This document shows positions 28,647 to 37,459 of a stretch of 64,000 nucleotides of DNA, one piece after another. Both the position numbers and the translations under genes were made by a program. How positions within the stretch are numbered: position 1 is the stretch's first letter; the number at the start of each line of letters is the position of its first letter. Location of the stretch: NCBI RefSeq assembly GCF_900119145.1, contig NZ_FPIY01000001.1, forward strand, positions 1,054,001 to 1,118,000. Direction: 5' to 3'. Under the pieces are notes generated by a model. That model did no database searches, was not told where the DNA came from, and saw only the letters and a list, made by a program, of their open reading frames with translations. The stretch comes from Cellulophaga fucicola. GTDB lineage: Bacteria; Bacteroidota; Bacteroidia; Flavobacteriales; Flavobacteriaceae.

Positions 28647-29117
28647 ATGAAAACAAAAATACTAATGGTTTGCCTAGGAAATATCTGTAGGTCGCCATTG
28701 GCAGAGGGAATCCTTAAAAACAAGGTTAACCCTAATACAACTTTTGTAGATTCTGCTGGTACTGCCGGTTACCATATTGGTAATCCTCCAGATCCTAGAT
28801 CTATTGCTGTTGCCAAAAAATACGGTATAGACATAAGCAAGCAAGTTTGCAGGAAGTTTACAGCTGCAGATTTTAAAGAGTTTACTACTATTTATGTTAT
28901 GGACAAAAGCAATTATGACAATGTAATTGCACTAGCCAAAAACGAAGAACAAATAGCCAAGGTAAAATTATTACTTAGCTACATAAACACAAATGTTAAC
29001 GAAGTGCCAGATCCTTATTATGGAGGAGATAGTGGTTTTGAAGATGTTTACAACCTAATAGACCAAGCCTGCAGCAATATAGCCAAAACACTTAAAGACC
29101 AACAAACTAATGGATAA
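28647..29117 (+). CDS. Low-molecular-weight protein-tyrosine phosphatase
   Basis: A 156-residue phosphatase with the P-loop CLGNICRS (Cys9 nucleophile, Arg14 near phosphate) at its N-terminus and the general-acid Asp in VPDPYYGG. The family can act on phosphotyrosine proteins or arsenate; the substrate is unknown, and no tyrosine kinase gene is adjacent. It is probably co-transcribed with dnaA (9-base gap) and overlaps the next gene by 8 bases. Confidence 0.93.
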   Translation: MKTKILMVCLGNICRSPLAEGILKNKVNPNTTFVDSAGTAGYHIGNPPDPRSIAVAKKYGIDISKQVCRKFTAADFKEFTTIYVMDKSNYDNVIALAKNEEQIAKVKLLLSYINTNVNEVPDPYYGGDSGFEDVYNLIDQACSNIAKTLKDQQTNG

Positions 29118-29829
29118 CACAACCAAAATAGGAAAAGTATATTTAATACCTACCACATTAGGAGATAACGAACCATTAGAAGTGTTGCCAATTTCTATAA
29201 AACGCGCTATAGAAAACATAGATTACTATATTGTAGAGAACGAGAAAACAGCCAGAAGATTTATAAAAAAAATAAGCTCCGGAAAATCTCAGCCTAGTCT
29301 ACATATAGAATTAATAAATAAATTTACAGATCCGCAAAGTATCCCTAGTTTTTTAGATCCGTGTTTAGAAGGCAAAAATATAGGAATAATATCTGAAGCT
29401 GGCTGCCCAGGAATTGCAGATCCCGGAGCAGATGTTGTTAAAATTGCGCATCAAAAAAAAATACAGGTAGTTCCTTTAGTAGGCCCTTCTTCTATTTTTT
29501 TAGCTCTAATGGCAAGCGGACTAAATGGACAAAGTTTTGCTTTTAACGGATATTTACCAATAGATGGTGGCGAAAGAAAATCGACCATAAAAAAAATGGA
29601 ACGCATCTCTAAAGAACTAAACCAATCACAGATTTTTATAGAGACACCTTATAGAAATGATAAGCTACTTGCCGAGTTCTTAAAAACACTAGGCAACCAA
29701 ACGCTTTTATGCATTGCAACAGACATAACACTCCCAACAGAGCAAATAGCTACAAACACAATAGCGGACTGGAAAAAAATAAGCATAGACTTAAATAAAA
29801 GACCAACAATCTTTATTTTTCATTCATAG
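29110..29829 (+). CDS. RsmI-like SAM-dependent methyltransferase (tetrapyrrole methylase fold)
   Basis: A 239-residue protein of the RsmI branch of the tetrapyrrole methylase family. Visible blocks are GKVYLIPTTLGD, ISEAGCPGIADPGADVV and VVPLVGPSSIFLALMASGLNGQ. RsmI methylates the ribose of C1402 of 16S rRNA. This shorter form lacks the usual RsmI C-terminal domain and keeps a modified N-terminus, so I leave the substrate open. A strong terminator follows. Confidence 0.8.
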   Translation: MDNTTKIGKVYLIPTTLGDNEPLEVLPISIKRAIENIDYYIVENEKTARRFIKKISSGKSQPSLHIELINKFTDPQSIPSFLDPCLEGKNIGIISEAGCPGIADPGADVVKIAHQKKIQVVPLVGPSSIFLALMASGLNGQSFAFNGYLPIDGGERKSTIKKMERISKELNQSQIFIETPYRNDKLLAEFLKTLGNQTLLCIATDITLPTEQIATNTIADWKKISIDLNKRPTIFIFHS

Positions 29830-29836
29830 AAATAAA

Positions 29837-29870
29837 AAAAAGCCTAACAATTAAAATTGTTAGGCTTTTT
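29837..29870. terminator. Bidirectional intrinsic terminator
   Basis: A 16-bp perfect stem (AAAAAGCCTAACAATT and its complement) with a 2-base spacer and T-runs on both strands. It sits between the convergent methyltransferase gene and the lysozyme-like gene and can serve both. Confidence 0.92.
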
Positions 29871-29886
29871 AAATTATGTAGTACTT

Positions 29887-30540
29887 TTAAATTCTCGGGT
29901 TTCTTACCGGCTTTACAGCAGATACATCATAACCTGAAAAAATTTTCATGTAATAACTAATACTAGAACCGTATGCATCTTGCACTGTGCGTGTTCCTCT
30001 AGAACGTAAAAATTTCTTTACGTTTCCTGGTCCCGCCAAATGAGCTGCTGCCAAAATTCCAGATTCAGTAATATCTAATCCAGCTATTTTACGACCTGCA
30101 AATCGTTTAATGTCTCTACGCAAAATCCATTTGTTTCTAGACAAGTTGGTATAAAATACCTTCTCTTGCAAGATTGGATTTCTTAAAAAGGATGCCACAT
30201 TTGTAACCCCTAGTAACTGCAGTGTTTCTGCTCCAAACTGATACTTTCCTAAGTATCCTAATGTGTTTGTCACAAAATAATCTCCCTGAGACTCTTTAAA
30301 TGCAAGAGCTTCTTTAAATGCCGTGTAAGAATCTCCTAAAAAAGGCGGATTAACACTCAGCATTTCATCATCATCAACAGTAGTTTTGTATTTGGGGTAC
30401 AAAACTTCAGTAGGTTCATTTATTTTAAGCGTTTTAGGTAACGTTACTTTGGCTGTACTAGGAACCATTATATTGTAACTAAAACTCGTTAAAATAAAAA
30501 TCATGATTAGGGGGATTAATTTACTAATCCACTTTCTCAT
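29887..30540 (-). CDS. Lysozyme-like putative peptidoglycan hydrolase, secreted
   Basis: A 217-residue protein with an N-terminal hydrophobic export segment (about residues 8-22). The core KESQGDYFVTNTLGYLGKYQFG (seen as KESQGDYF and GKYQFGAETL, about residues 90-115) resembles the Glu-containing active site of transglycosylase/lysozyme-like proteins. The segment ILAAAHLAGPGNVKKFL is also typical of this group. The activity is inferred from the motif alone. It has its own promoter candidate upstream and lies downstream of the dapF-mltG unit on the same strand. Confidence 0.7.
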   Translation of the reverse strand: MRKWISKLIPLIMIFILTSFSYNIMVPSTAKVTLPKTLKINEPTEVLYPKYKTTVDDDEMLSVNPPFLGDSYTAFKEALAFKESQGDYFVTNTLGYLGKYQFGAETLQLLGVTNVASFLRNPILQEKVFYTNLSRNKWILRRDIKRFAGRKIAGLDITESGILAAAHLAGPGNVKKFLRSRGTRTVQDAYGSSISYYMKIFSGYDVSAVKPVRNPRI

Positions 30541-30610
30541 ATAGTTTTATTTCTTAAGACTAACGGTCTAATATTAAATTAATATTAAGGCTGCTTAAAT
30601 TTCTCGGGTG

Positions 30611-30638
30611 CAAATTTACCTCTCATATTGTTCTCAAA
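30611..30638 (-). promoter_or_regulatory. Promoter candidate (TTTG-N15/16-TAAATTTG) for the lysozyme-like gene
   Basis: On the minus strand TTTG at 30638-30635 is followed by a perfect -7 box TAAATTTG at 30618-30611. The spacing is slightly shorter than the usual 17-23. It predicts a leader of about 60 bases containing an AT-rich palindromic stretch (two TAATATTA copies). Confidence 0.45.
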
Positions 30639-30702
30639 ATGTTAAAAAAGCATAAAATATGAGATTTTTAGGATATTCGGCACCAATTAACGGATAAAGT
30701 GA

Positions 30703-31746
30703 CTATCTGTTAATCTTTTGCTTGTTTATCCATCGGATATACTGCTCCTTATTTCGGTTATGTTGCGATAAATTCTTCGCAAACTTGTGATAACCAAAGT
30801 TTTCTACGTTAGCAACAAAGTAATAATAGTCGTGTTTTTCCGAATTTAACACCGCATCTATAGCAGAAATATCTGGCATTGCAATTGGTCCTGGTGGCAA
30901 TCCCGTAAACATATATGTATTGTAAGGCGAATTTAATTCTAAGTCCTTATATAGTACTCTTTTAATAATTTGCTGAAAGTTATTCTGATGTAATTTTAAT
31001 GCATAAATAACAGTAGGATCTGCCTGTAACAACATTCCTTTTCTTAATCTATTTAAATACACACCAGCAACTCTAGGCCTTTCATCTACTTTTACAGTCT
31101 CTTTATGCACAATGGCAGCAAGAGCTACAACTTCATTCTCTGTTAAACCTAAAGACTTAGCTTTAGCTTTTCTATCTTCATTCCAAAAACGCTTATATTC
31201 AGCAAGCATTTTATCTCTAAACCCTTCTGCAGATGTATTCCAGTAAAACTCATAGCTATTAGGTATATACATAGCCAGCCTACTATCTTTAGTAAAGCTA
31301 TTTGCTTTTAAAAATTCCGCATCATTAAATGCATTTAACAAAGACAAACTATCTGCCTCTATTTGCACAGAAATTCTACCTGCTAAATCTTCTATTCTTT
31401 CCTGATTATTAAAAGAGACCTTTACAGGTATATTACCGCTACGCAAAGCTCCAATAATCTGGTTATTGTTCATTCCTTTTTTAACACCAAATTTACCTGA
31501 CTTAATATTAGAAGTATACCCTTTACGTTTAGCAGCAGATTCAAAATCCTCTATATTTTTAAGTAAAGGAGCTAATTGCTCTTTAACATCTGCATATTTA
31601 TCTGTAGACTTAATATAAACATAAGCTTCATTATTATTAAAGTTGGTATTAGCTGTAAAAAACACACCATAAACCATATAAGCAAATACACTGCAACCAA
31701 CTAAGCCTATTAGTAAAACTGCTATTAAAATCTTCTTTATATACAT
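30703..31746 (-). CDS. mltG: Endolytic peptidoglycan transglycosylase MltG
   Basis: A 347-residue inner-membrane protein with one N-terminal helix (about residues 5-27) and an external YceG domain. The catalytic Glu is in VHKETVKVDERPRVAGVY and is followed by QADPTVIYAL and the SPYNTYMFTGLPPGPI block, all diagnostic. MltG cleaves nascent glycan strands and sets their length. Its ATG overlaps the stop of the acetyltransferase gene, and it belongs with dapF in a cell-wall unit. Confidence 0.95.
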   Translation of the reverse strand: MYIKKILIAVLLIGLVGCSVFAYMVYGVFFTANTNFNNNEAYVYIKSTDKYADVKEQLAPLLKNIEDFESAAKRKGYTSNIKSGKFGVKKGMNNNQIIGALRSGNIPVKVSFNNQERIEDLAGRISVQIEADSLSLLNAFNDAEFLKANSFTKDSRLAMYIPNSYEFYWNTSAEGFRDKMLAEYKRFWNEDRKAKAKSLGLTENEVVALAAIVHKETVKVDERPRVAGVYLNRLRKGMLLQADPTVIYALKLHQNNFQQIIKRVLYKDLELNSPYNTYMFTGLPPGPIAMPDISAIDAVLNSEKHDYYYFVANVENFGYHKFAKNLSQHNRNKEQYIRWINKQKINR

Positions 31747-32270
31747 TAGTTATTTATCTTTTGATATAATATTTCATCCTTAAAATTTCCGTTGGCAAAA
31801 ATCCAATCTTTTTTTATACCAACAGCAACAAAACCTAATTTTTTAAACAAATGCTTACTAGCTTCATTATCCTCTAAAACATTAGCATAGATTTGATGCA
31901 TATGCAAAACACTAAAAGCATAAGAACAAACTAATTCTAACGCCTCTGCTCCAATACCTTTATTTCTTTTCTTTTTTTCAGAAACAATTATACCTAAACC
32001 TACTTTTCTATTTGTAGGGTCAAAATCAAATAAATCTACAAGGCCTATTACATTATCTTCTGTATCACAAATACACAAACGCAACTGTTTAGCTTCGTAA
32101 ATATCTTTATATGCGTTTTGCAAGTACAACTCTAATATATGTTTAGCATAAGGCACCATTGTACCACTAATTTCCCAAATTCCGGTATCATTCTCTAATT
32201 GATACAAGAAATCTAAATCATTAGGTTCAATTGCACGCAAATAAATACGCTCTCCTTTTAACTTTAACAT
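31746..32270 (-). CDS. GNAT-family N-acetyltransferase (RimJ/RimL-like)
   Basis: A 174-residue acetyltransferase of the GNAT_3 type. The start GERIYLRAIEPNDLDFLYQ, the acetyl-CoA loop EKKKRNKGIGAEALEL and the end segment ASKHLFKKLGFV fit the ribosomal-protein-acetylase-like group, though relatives also act on nucleotide sugars and antibiotics. It overlaps dapF by 7 bases and mltG by 1 base, so it is in that operon. The substrate is unknown. Confidence 0.87.
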   Translation of the reverse strand: MLKLKGERIYLRAIEPNDLDFLYQLENDTGIWEISGTMVPYAKHILELYLQNAYKDIYEAKQLRLCICDTEDNVIGLVDLFDFDPTNRKVGLGIIVSEKKKRNKGIGAEALELVCSYAFSVLHMHQIYANVLEDNEASKHLFKKLGFVAVGIKKDWIFANGNFKDEILYQKINN

Positions 32271-33037
32271 TCTATTTCTCCTTTAAAAACCTGTGTCGCA
32301 GGCCCTGTTAAGAAGATATTTTTATAACCTTCATTAGATGGCTCAAAACTTATTTCTAGATCGCCACCCATAGCTTTAATTGGTATAACAGTATCTGTTG
32401 TACTTCCTGTTTTATGCATTGCCAAAGCAACAGCAGTAACACCAGTACCGCAAGATAGAGTTTCGTCTTCTACTCCCCTTTCGTAAGTACGTACCGTAAA
32501 ACCTTTATCATTTTTAGTAACAAAATTTATATTGCTGCCTGCTGCACCATACAAACCATATCTTAATTTTTTTCCTTCAGCAAAAACATTAAATTCGGTC
32601 ACATTAGAAACCAATTGCACATGATGTGGAGAGCCTGTATCTAAAAAAGAATAACTATCTTTTTGCTTTATCTCTGCAACATCTATCATCTGTAGGCTTA
32701 CAATACCGTCCTTTATAGTTGCATTATGCAAACCATCTACTGCATTAAAAGCAGCTTTATCTTTTATTACTCCTAAAAAATTAGCAAAAGCCACAAGACA
32801 TCTTCCGCCATTACCACACATAGTACTCTCGTTACCATCTGCATTGTAATAGACCATTTTAAAATCTAAGTTTTCATCATTCTCTAATAAAATTAAACCA
32901 TCTGCACCTATACCAAATCTACGGTCGCATAATTTATTTATTAGCTCTATATTTTGTTTAGGAAACGTCAATAATCTGTTATCAATCATTACAAAATCGT
33001 TTCCTGTACCCTGATATTTATAAAATGTAATTTGCAT
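32264..33037 (-). CDS. dapF: Diaminopimelate epimerase
   Basis: A 257-residue cofactor-independent epimerase that makes meso-diaminopimelate for peptidoglycan and lysine. The two catalytic Cys are in MCGNGGRC and LSCGTGVTA. FYKYQGTGNDFVM is the standard N-terminus. I chose ATG at 33037 over the in-frame GTG at 33043 because a TATATTTG -7 box on the minus strand ends at 33043, overlapping that GTG. The gene is divergent from htrA. Confidence 0.95.
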   Translation of the reverse strand: MQITFYKYQGTGNDFVMIDNRLLTFPKQNIELINKLCDRRFGIGADGLILLENDENLDFKMVYYNADGNESTMCGNGGRCLVAFANFLGVIKDKAAFNAVDGLHNATIKDGIVSLQMIDVAEIKQKDSYSFLDTGSPHHVQLVSNVTEFNVFAEGKKLRYGLYGAAGSNINFVTKNDKGFTVRTYERGVEDETLSCGTGVTAVALAMHKTGSTTDTVIPIKAMGGDLEISFEPSNEGYKNIFLTGPATQVFKGEIEC

Positions 33038-33042
33038 AGTCA

Positions 33043-33050
33043 CAAATATA
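33043..33050 (-). promoter_or_regulatory. -7 box (TATATTTG) of the dapF promoter
   Basis: A perfect TAnnTTTG match on the minus strand, 5 bases before the dapF ATG. It argues for near-leaderless transcription and for ATG at 33037 as start. Confidence 0.4.
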
Positions 33051-33149
33051 TAATTTGTTAAGGTTTTTTTAGCAGTTAAAAAGACGTTAAATTCAATCTT
33101 TTAAAATATAAAATTGATAATTTTACTTTCGAAAATGTTAATATATTGA

Positions 33150-34556
33150 ATGATTATGAAAAAGATAACAGGTTTACTAGTCGTTTCTATACTTGCAGGT
33201 GCAATTACATTAGGAGCATATAAATTATTTTTAGAGAAGCAGAATTATCATATTATAGCACAAGATTCTAGCGCCTCTACTTTTACCACCAGTAATATGC
33301 CAGTTTCTTACAAAGGTGCAGGTATAAATGAGGTAGATTTTACAACCGCAGCAGAGAATACTGTAAATGCTGTTGTACACGTTAAAAATGTATCTATAAA
33401 CGAAGAACAGAATCGTGTTCTTAAATTCTTTTACGGACAAAATGTTACTGCAAAACCAGAAGTTGGTACAGGTTCTGGCGTTATAATTTCTGAAGACGGG
33501 TACATTGTAACAAACAACCACGTAATAGATAATGCTACACAATTACAAGTTACCTTAAACAACAACAAAACTTACGTTGCAGAATTAATAGGCACAGACC
33601 CAAATACAGATATTGCTCTTATAAAGATTGATGCAAAAAGGAAATTACCTTACTTAGCCTTTGGTGATAGTAACAATGCTAAAGTTGGCGAGTGGGTTTT
33701 AGCCGTAGGTAACCCTTTTAACCTAACATCTACAGTAACAGCTGGTATTATAAGTGCAAAAGCTCGTAATTTAGATATGAACAATAAATCACAATCTTTT
33801 ATACAGACCGATGCTGCTGTTAACCCAGGTAATAGTGGTGGTGCATTAGTAAATACAAACGGAGATCTTATTGGCATTAACACAGCTATCACCTCTAGAA
33901 CAGGTTCTTATGTAGGCTACTCTTTTGCTGTACCTAGTAACATAGCAAAGAAAGTTGTAGATGATATTATTGAGTATGGTAATGTTTTAGAAGGAATTCT
34001 TGGAATTTCTACTCCTAAAGCAAATTCTAGATACGAGCTAGATAATGGTTTAAATGAAGTAGATGGTGTTTACATTGAAGATGTAACAGAAGATTCTGGT
34101 GCATTTGAAGCAGGACTACAAAGTGGTGACATAATTAAAAAAACAGATGAAGTAGAAATACATAAATTAGCTGATTTAAATGGCTACCTATCTTCTAAAA
34201 GACCTGGGGACACTATACAAATAGCAATTAAAAGAGATGATGAAGAAATTATAAAACCTGTAATTTTAAAAGAAAGACAAACTATTATTATAGAAGGACT
34301 AGGTCTCGAGGTTAAAAACCTTAATGATAAAGATCGTAAAAAATTTAAAACCAAAAATGGGGTAAAAATTATTGGCGTACCAGAAATATACAGAATGTAT
34401 AATTTAGAAGGTAAAGTACTTATTGCTGTTGGTAAAAAAGAAATTAAAAATGTTTACGATGCCAAAAATCTCTTTAGTTCTATAGGGAAATACGGCTATA
34501 CAAGTATTACTATGGTAAACGAGAAAGGCGAAAGAGAACGTCTTATCTTTCAATAA
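33150..34556 (+). CDS. HtrA/DegP-family periplasmic serine protease
   Basis: A 468-residue envelope protease/chaperone with an N-terminal signal anchor (about residues 5-24). The trypsin-like triad is His124 (TNNHVID), Asp154 (NTDIALIKID) and Ser229 (GNSGGAL). A PDZ domain follows at about 275-370, and a second, divergent PDZ-like domain lies near 385-465. The family degrades misfolded envelope proteins. Two in-frame ATGs (33150 and 33156) are equally possible starts. It stands alone with a terminator behind it. Confidence 0.93.
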   Translation: MIMKKITGLLVVSILAGAITLGAYKLFLEKQNYHIIAQDSSASTFTTSNMPVSYKGAGINEVDFTTAAENTVNAVVHVKNVSINEEQNRVLKFFYGQNVTAKPEVGTGSGVIISEDGYIVTNNHVIDNATQLQVTLNNNKTYVAELIGTDPNTDIALIKIDAKRKLPYLAFGDSNNAKVGEWVLAVGNPFNLTSTVTAGIISAKARNLDMNNKSQSFIQTDAAVNPGNSGGALVNTNGDLIGINTAITSRTGSYVGYSFAVPSNIAKKVVDDIIEYGNVLEGILGISTPKANSRYELDNGLNEVDGVYIEDVTEDSGAFEAGLQSGDIIKKTDEVEIHKLADLNGYLSSKRPGDTIQIAIKRDDEEIIKPVILKERQTIIIEGLGLEVKNLNDKDRKKFKTKNGVKIIGVPEIYRMYNLEGKVLIAVGKKEIKNVYDAKNLFSSIGKYGYTSITMVNEKGERERLIFQ

Positions 34557-34584
34557 ACTACATTAAAAAATTATCCTTTAAACG

Positions 34585-34622
34585 AAAAAAAATGCAGACT
34601 CAACGAATCTGCATTTTTTTTT
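34585..34622 (+). terminator. Intrinsic terminator after htrA
   Basis: A 14-bp stem (eight A then TGCAGA, paired with TCTGCA then eight T) with a 9-base loop. It lies 29 bases after the htrA stop. Confidence 0.9.
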
Positions 34623-34655
34623 GCAAAACACTTTACGAAAACGTTTGAAATATAG

Positions 34656-34663
34656 TATTTTTG
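34656..34663 (+). promoter_or_regulatory. -7 box (TATTTTTG) of the gap promoter
   Basis: A perfect TAnnTTTG match 32 bases before the gap ATG, with CTTTAC around 34631 at about the right distance for a -33 element. The predicted leader is about 25 bases. Confidence 0.45.
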
Positions 34664-34695
34664 CGCAAAATTAAATTCATTTTAAATCATATTTA

Positions 34696-36144
34696 ATGAG
34701 CGCCAGTAAATCGTATGAAAAGGAATTAGCTTTTCAAGCAGACCGTAGAAAAGCAACTACAGAGTTTATCAAGATTGTAAGTAACCTGTGGTATGACAAG
34801 TCTATTGAAGTAGTTCTTTTCAAAAATCAAATAATTGATAGAAATGTTAGTGACATTATTAATCTGCATGAATACGCGGGTGAATTTGTACAAAAACCTA
34901 TTTCAATTTTTGATTCTGTTGAAATTCTAAGAGCAATTAACGACATTAAATTACCTCCTGCTAAATTAGACATAGGTAAATTAACTTATGAATATCATGC
35001 AGATGATAAAAACCATAGCAACGTAAAAGCATTTGTTTTAGACAAATTAAAAGATGCTAATGGAGCTAAAACTATTAAGCCAAAAGACGTTGTTCTTTAT
35101 GGTTTTGGTAGAATTGGTAGATTAGTTGCAAGAGAGCTTATGGCTAAAACTGGTAAAGGAAACCAGCTACGATTAAGAGCAATTGTAACTAGAGGTGCAG
35201 TTACCAAAGATATTTTAGAAAAAAGAGCTAGTCTTTTGCGCACAGATTCTGTTCACGGTCACTTCACCGGAACTATAGATATAGATGTAGAAAACAGTGC
35301 TTTAATAATAAATGGTACAACAGTACATATTATTTCTGCACAAAAGCCAGAAGATATAGATTATACTAAATACGGTATTATTAGTGCTTTAGTTATAGAC
35401 AACACGGGTGCATTTAGAGATAAAGAAGCTTTAAGCAGACATTTAGAGTCTAAGGGTGCTTCTAGAGTTTTACTAACGGCTCCAGGAAAAGGCATTCCTA
35501 ATATTGTACACGGGGTTAACCATTTAGAACACAATCCAGATACAACAAAAATATTCTCTGCTGCATCTTGTACTACAAATGCTATTACTCCAATATTAAA
35601 AATTGTAGAAGATTCTTTAGGTGTTAAAAAAGGACACTTAGAAACTATACATGCATATACTAACGACCAGAATTTAGTAGATAACATGCACAGTAAATAC
35701 CGTCGTGGTAGAGCAGCTGCTTTAAATATGGTTATTACAGAAACTGGTGCTGGTAAAGCTGTATGCTTAGCATTACCAAGTTTAGAAGGTAAACTAAGTT
35801 CTAATGCTATTAGAGTTCCTGTACCAAACGGATCTTTAGCTATATTAAATTTAGATGTTAATACAAAAACATCTAAAGAAAGTTTAAATACAATTCTTAA
35901 GAAATATGCTTTAGAAGGTGATCTTGTAGAACAAATTAAATATTCTTTAAGTAACGAGTTGGTGTCTTCTGATATTATTGGTACATCTGCACCATCAATT
36001 TATGATAGTCCTGCAACAATAGTTTCTAAAGACGGAAAAAACATTATTCTATACATTTGGTATGATAATGAATATGGATACTCTCATCAAGTAATAAGGT
36101 TAGCTAAGTACATCTCTAAAGTAAGGAGATTTACCTACTATTAA
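34696..36144 (+). CDS. Glyceraldehyde-3-phosphate dehydrogenase, long form with N-terminal extension
   Basis: A 482-residue protein. The dehydrogenase core starts near residue 130 with LYGFGRIGRLVARE; the catalytic Cys292 is in AASCTTNAITP and the His in HAYTNDQNLVDN. It interconverts glyceraldehyde-3-phosphate and 1,3-bisphosphoglycerate. About 128 residues precede the Rossmann fold and are not part of the usual 335-residue enzyme. This long type is known from Bacteroidota and some proteobacteria, often beside a normal-length copy, and may favour gluconeogenesis. No second gap gene is in this window. Confidence 0.92.
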   Translation: MSASKSYEKELAFQADRRKATTEFIKIVSNLWYDKSIEVVLFKNQIIDRNVSDIINLHEYAGEFVQKPISIFDSVEILRAINDIKLPPAKLDIGKLTYEYHADDKNHSNVKAFVLDKLKDANGAKTIKPKDVVLYGFGRIGRLVARELMAKTGKGNQLRLRAIVTRGAVTKDILEKRASLLRTDSVHGHFTGTIDIDVENSALIINGTTVHIISAQKPEDIDYTKYGIISALVIDNTGAFRDKEALSRHLESKGASRVLLTAPGKGIPNIVHGVNHLEHNPDTTKIFSAASCTTNAITPILKIVEDSLGVKKGHLETIHAYTNDQNLVDNMHSKYRRGRAAALNMVITETGAGKAVCLALPSLEGKLSSNAIRVPVPNGSLAILNLDVNTKTSKESLNTILKKYALEGDLVEQIKYSLSNELVSSDIIGTSAPSIYDSPATIVSKDGKNIILYIWYDNEYGYSHQVIRLAKYISKVRRFTYY

Positions 36145-36159
36145 TCGATTATGTGTTGG

Positions 36160-36240
36160 AAAACTTCGTTGTAACTCATAAATTGAAGAAATTTATAGGT
36201 ATAATCTTATAATTATCTTCAAGTTTCAGCGGAGTTTTTT
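36160..36240 (+). terminator. Large structured terminator-like element after gap
   Basis: A 12-bp outer stem (36160-36171 with 36227-36238, two G-U pairs) encloses a 7-bp inner stem (36183-36189 with 36216-36222) and is followed by a T-run. It is larger than the simple hairpins elsewhere in the window and sits 15 bases after the gap stop. Confidence 0.6.
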
Positions 36241-36304
36241 TCTTATCTAAAAATATTAAATTACTTTAGCCGTCTTATTAGAATTTTTTAAAATAAAACA
36301 CAAT

Positions 36305-36934
36305 ATGAAAGGCTTAAAGCTATTACCTATATTTATTGCTCTACTTGTATGGAACGTACAATATGCTCAAGAAGATACAGAATCTGAAGACGAGGAAACA
36401 ACTTTTTCTTTAGAGAATGGAACTATTGAAACACAATTTGAATACGTTGCTAAAAAATCTGGTAATTATAGAGCTGCTGGTGTTAGATACGAAGTTGTTA
36501 AAGTTACTAATTTAGCAAAACTTAAAAGTAACGTACTAGACTCTTTAAATGCCTACGGAAAAACAGAAGCATCATTAAAAAGTACCATTAAGGAACACGA
36601 AACAACTATTGGTGATTTAAACCAAAAATTAGATGCTACTACTAAAAACCTTTCTGCTATAACAGAAGAAAAAGATAGTATGTCATTTTTAGGAATGCAA
36701 GTTTCTAAAGTAAGTTACAATCTTACCTTATGGTCTATAATTGGTGGTTTATTAACCTTATTACTCCTATTTATATATAGGTTTAGAAAAAGTAATGTTT
36801 TAACACAAGAAGCTAAAACAAACTTATCTGAATTAGAAACTGAGTTTGAAGATCACAGAAGAAGAGCTTTAGAACGAGAACAAAAAATAAGCAGACAGCT
36901 TATGGATGAACTTAACAAGCACAAAAAATCTTAA
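36305..36934 (+). CDS. Membrane-anchored coiled-coil protein of unknown function
   Basis: A 209-residue protein I do not recognise by function. A signal peptide of about 21 residues (ends QYAQ) is followed by an acidic stretch, a predicted coiled coil at about 70-127, one membrane helix at 139-159, and a charged helical cytoplasmic tail rich in Glu, Arg and Lys. Similar flavobacterial proteins near trmD have, as I recall, been mislabelled tRNA methyltransferase; nothing here supports that label. The topology would suit a link between envelope and cytoplasm. A clear terminator follows. Confidence 0.75.
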   Translation: MKGLKLLPIFIALLVWNVQYAQEDTESEDEETTFSLENGTIETQFEYVAKKSGNYRAAGVRYEVVKVTNLAKLKSNVLDSLNAYGKTEASLKSTIKEHETTIGDLNQKLDATTKNLSAITEEKDSMSFLGMQVSKVSYNLTLWSIIGGLLTLLLLFIYRFRKSNVLTQEAKTNLSELETEFEDHRRRALEREQKISRQLMDELNKHKKS

Positions 36935-36937
36935 TAT

Positions 36938-36964
36938 AAAAAGCTCCTAATTTAGGAGCTTTTT
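36938..36964 (+). terminator. Intrinsic terminator
   Basis: A 13-bp stem (AAAAAGCTCCTAA with its complement) with almost no loop between the arms and a T-run. It begins 4 bases after the coiled-coil gene. Confidence 0.9.
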
Positions 36965-36977
36965 TAATTTTATAGCT

Positions 36978-37421
36978 ATGGTAGTAATACAAAAAGCAAC
37001 TGTTAAAGACGTTTCTATAATAGCGCCACTATTTAATAGTTATAGAGTTTTTTACAAACAAGAATCTAACCTTGTTGCCGCTACAGAATTTTTAACAGAG
37101 AGGCTAAACCAAAATCAATCTTATGTTTTTATTGCTTTTATAAATAACAAAGCAGTTGGTTTTACGCAACTGTTTACTTCTTTTTCATCTGTTTCTCTAA
37201 AATCTGTTTTTATTTTAAACGATTTATATGTTGATAAAAACTATAGGTCGCAAAAAGTTGGTGCCTCTTTACTTCTAAAAGCAAAAGAGTTTTGTAAAGA
37301 AAAAAGATATAAAGGCATTGCACTAGAGACAGCTATAGATAACCCTGCTCAAAAATTATACGAAAGATTAAACTGGAAAAAAGACGCAGACTGTTTTCAT
37401 TATTTCTGGACTGCCAATTAG
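36978..37421 (+). CDS. GNAT-family N-acetyltransferase
   Basis: A 147-residue GNAT protein. The acetyl-CoA loop is DKNYRSQKVGASLLLKA (about residues 84-100), in which the usual second Gly of R-x-x-G-x-G is altered to Q-K-V-G-A. The C-terminal NPAQKLYERLNWKKD motif is clear. The substrate is unknown. It lies between a terminator and the promoter box of trmD, so it may be a single-gene unit. Confidence 0.85.
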   Translation: MVVIQKATVKDVSIIAPLFNSYRVFYKQESNLVAATEFLTERLNQNQSYVFIAFINNKAVGFTQLFTSFSSVSLKSVFILNDLYVDKNYRSQKVGASLLLKAKEFCKEKRYKGIALETAIDNPAQKLYERLNWKKDADCFHYFWTAN

Positions 37422-37435
37422 CCAAATCTAAATTG

Positions 37436-37443
37436 TATATTTG
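37436..37443 (+). promoter_or_regulatory. -7 box (TATATTTG) of the trmD promoter
   Basis: A perfect TAnnTTTG match 16 bases before the trmD ATG; no clear TTG at the -33 distance. It predicts a leader of roughly 10 bases. Confidence 0.45.
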
Positions 37444-37459
37444 CTGCCAATAATTTAAT

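Noticed and set aside
36305-36934. Labelling this gene a tRNA (guanine-N1-)-methyltransferase
   Set aside because: It has a signal peptide, coiled coils and one membrane helix and no SPOUT motifs; the true trmD is at 37460-38140.
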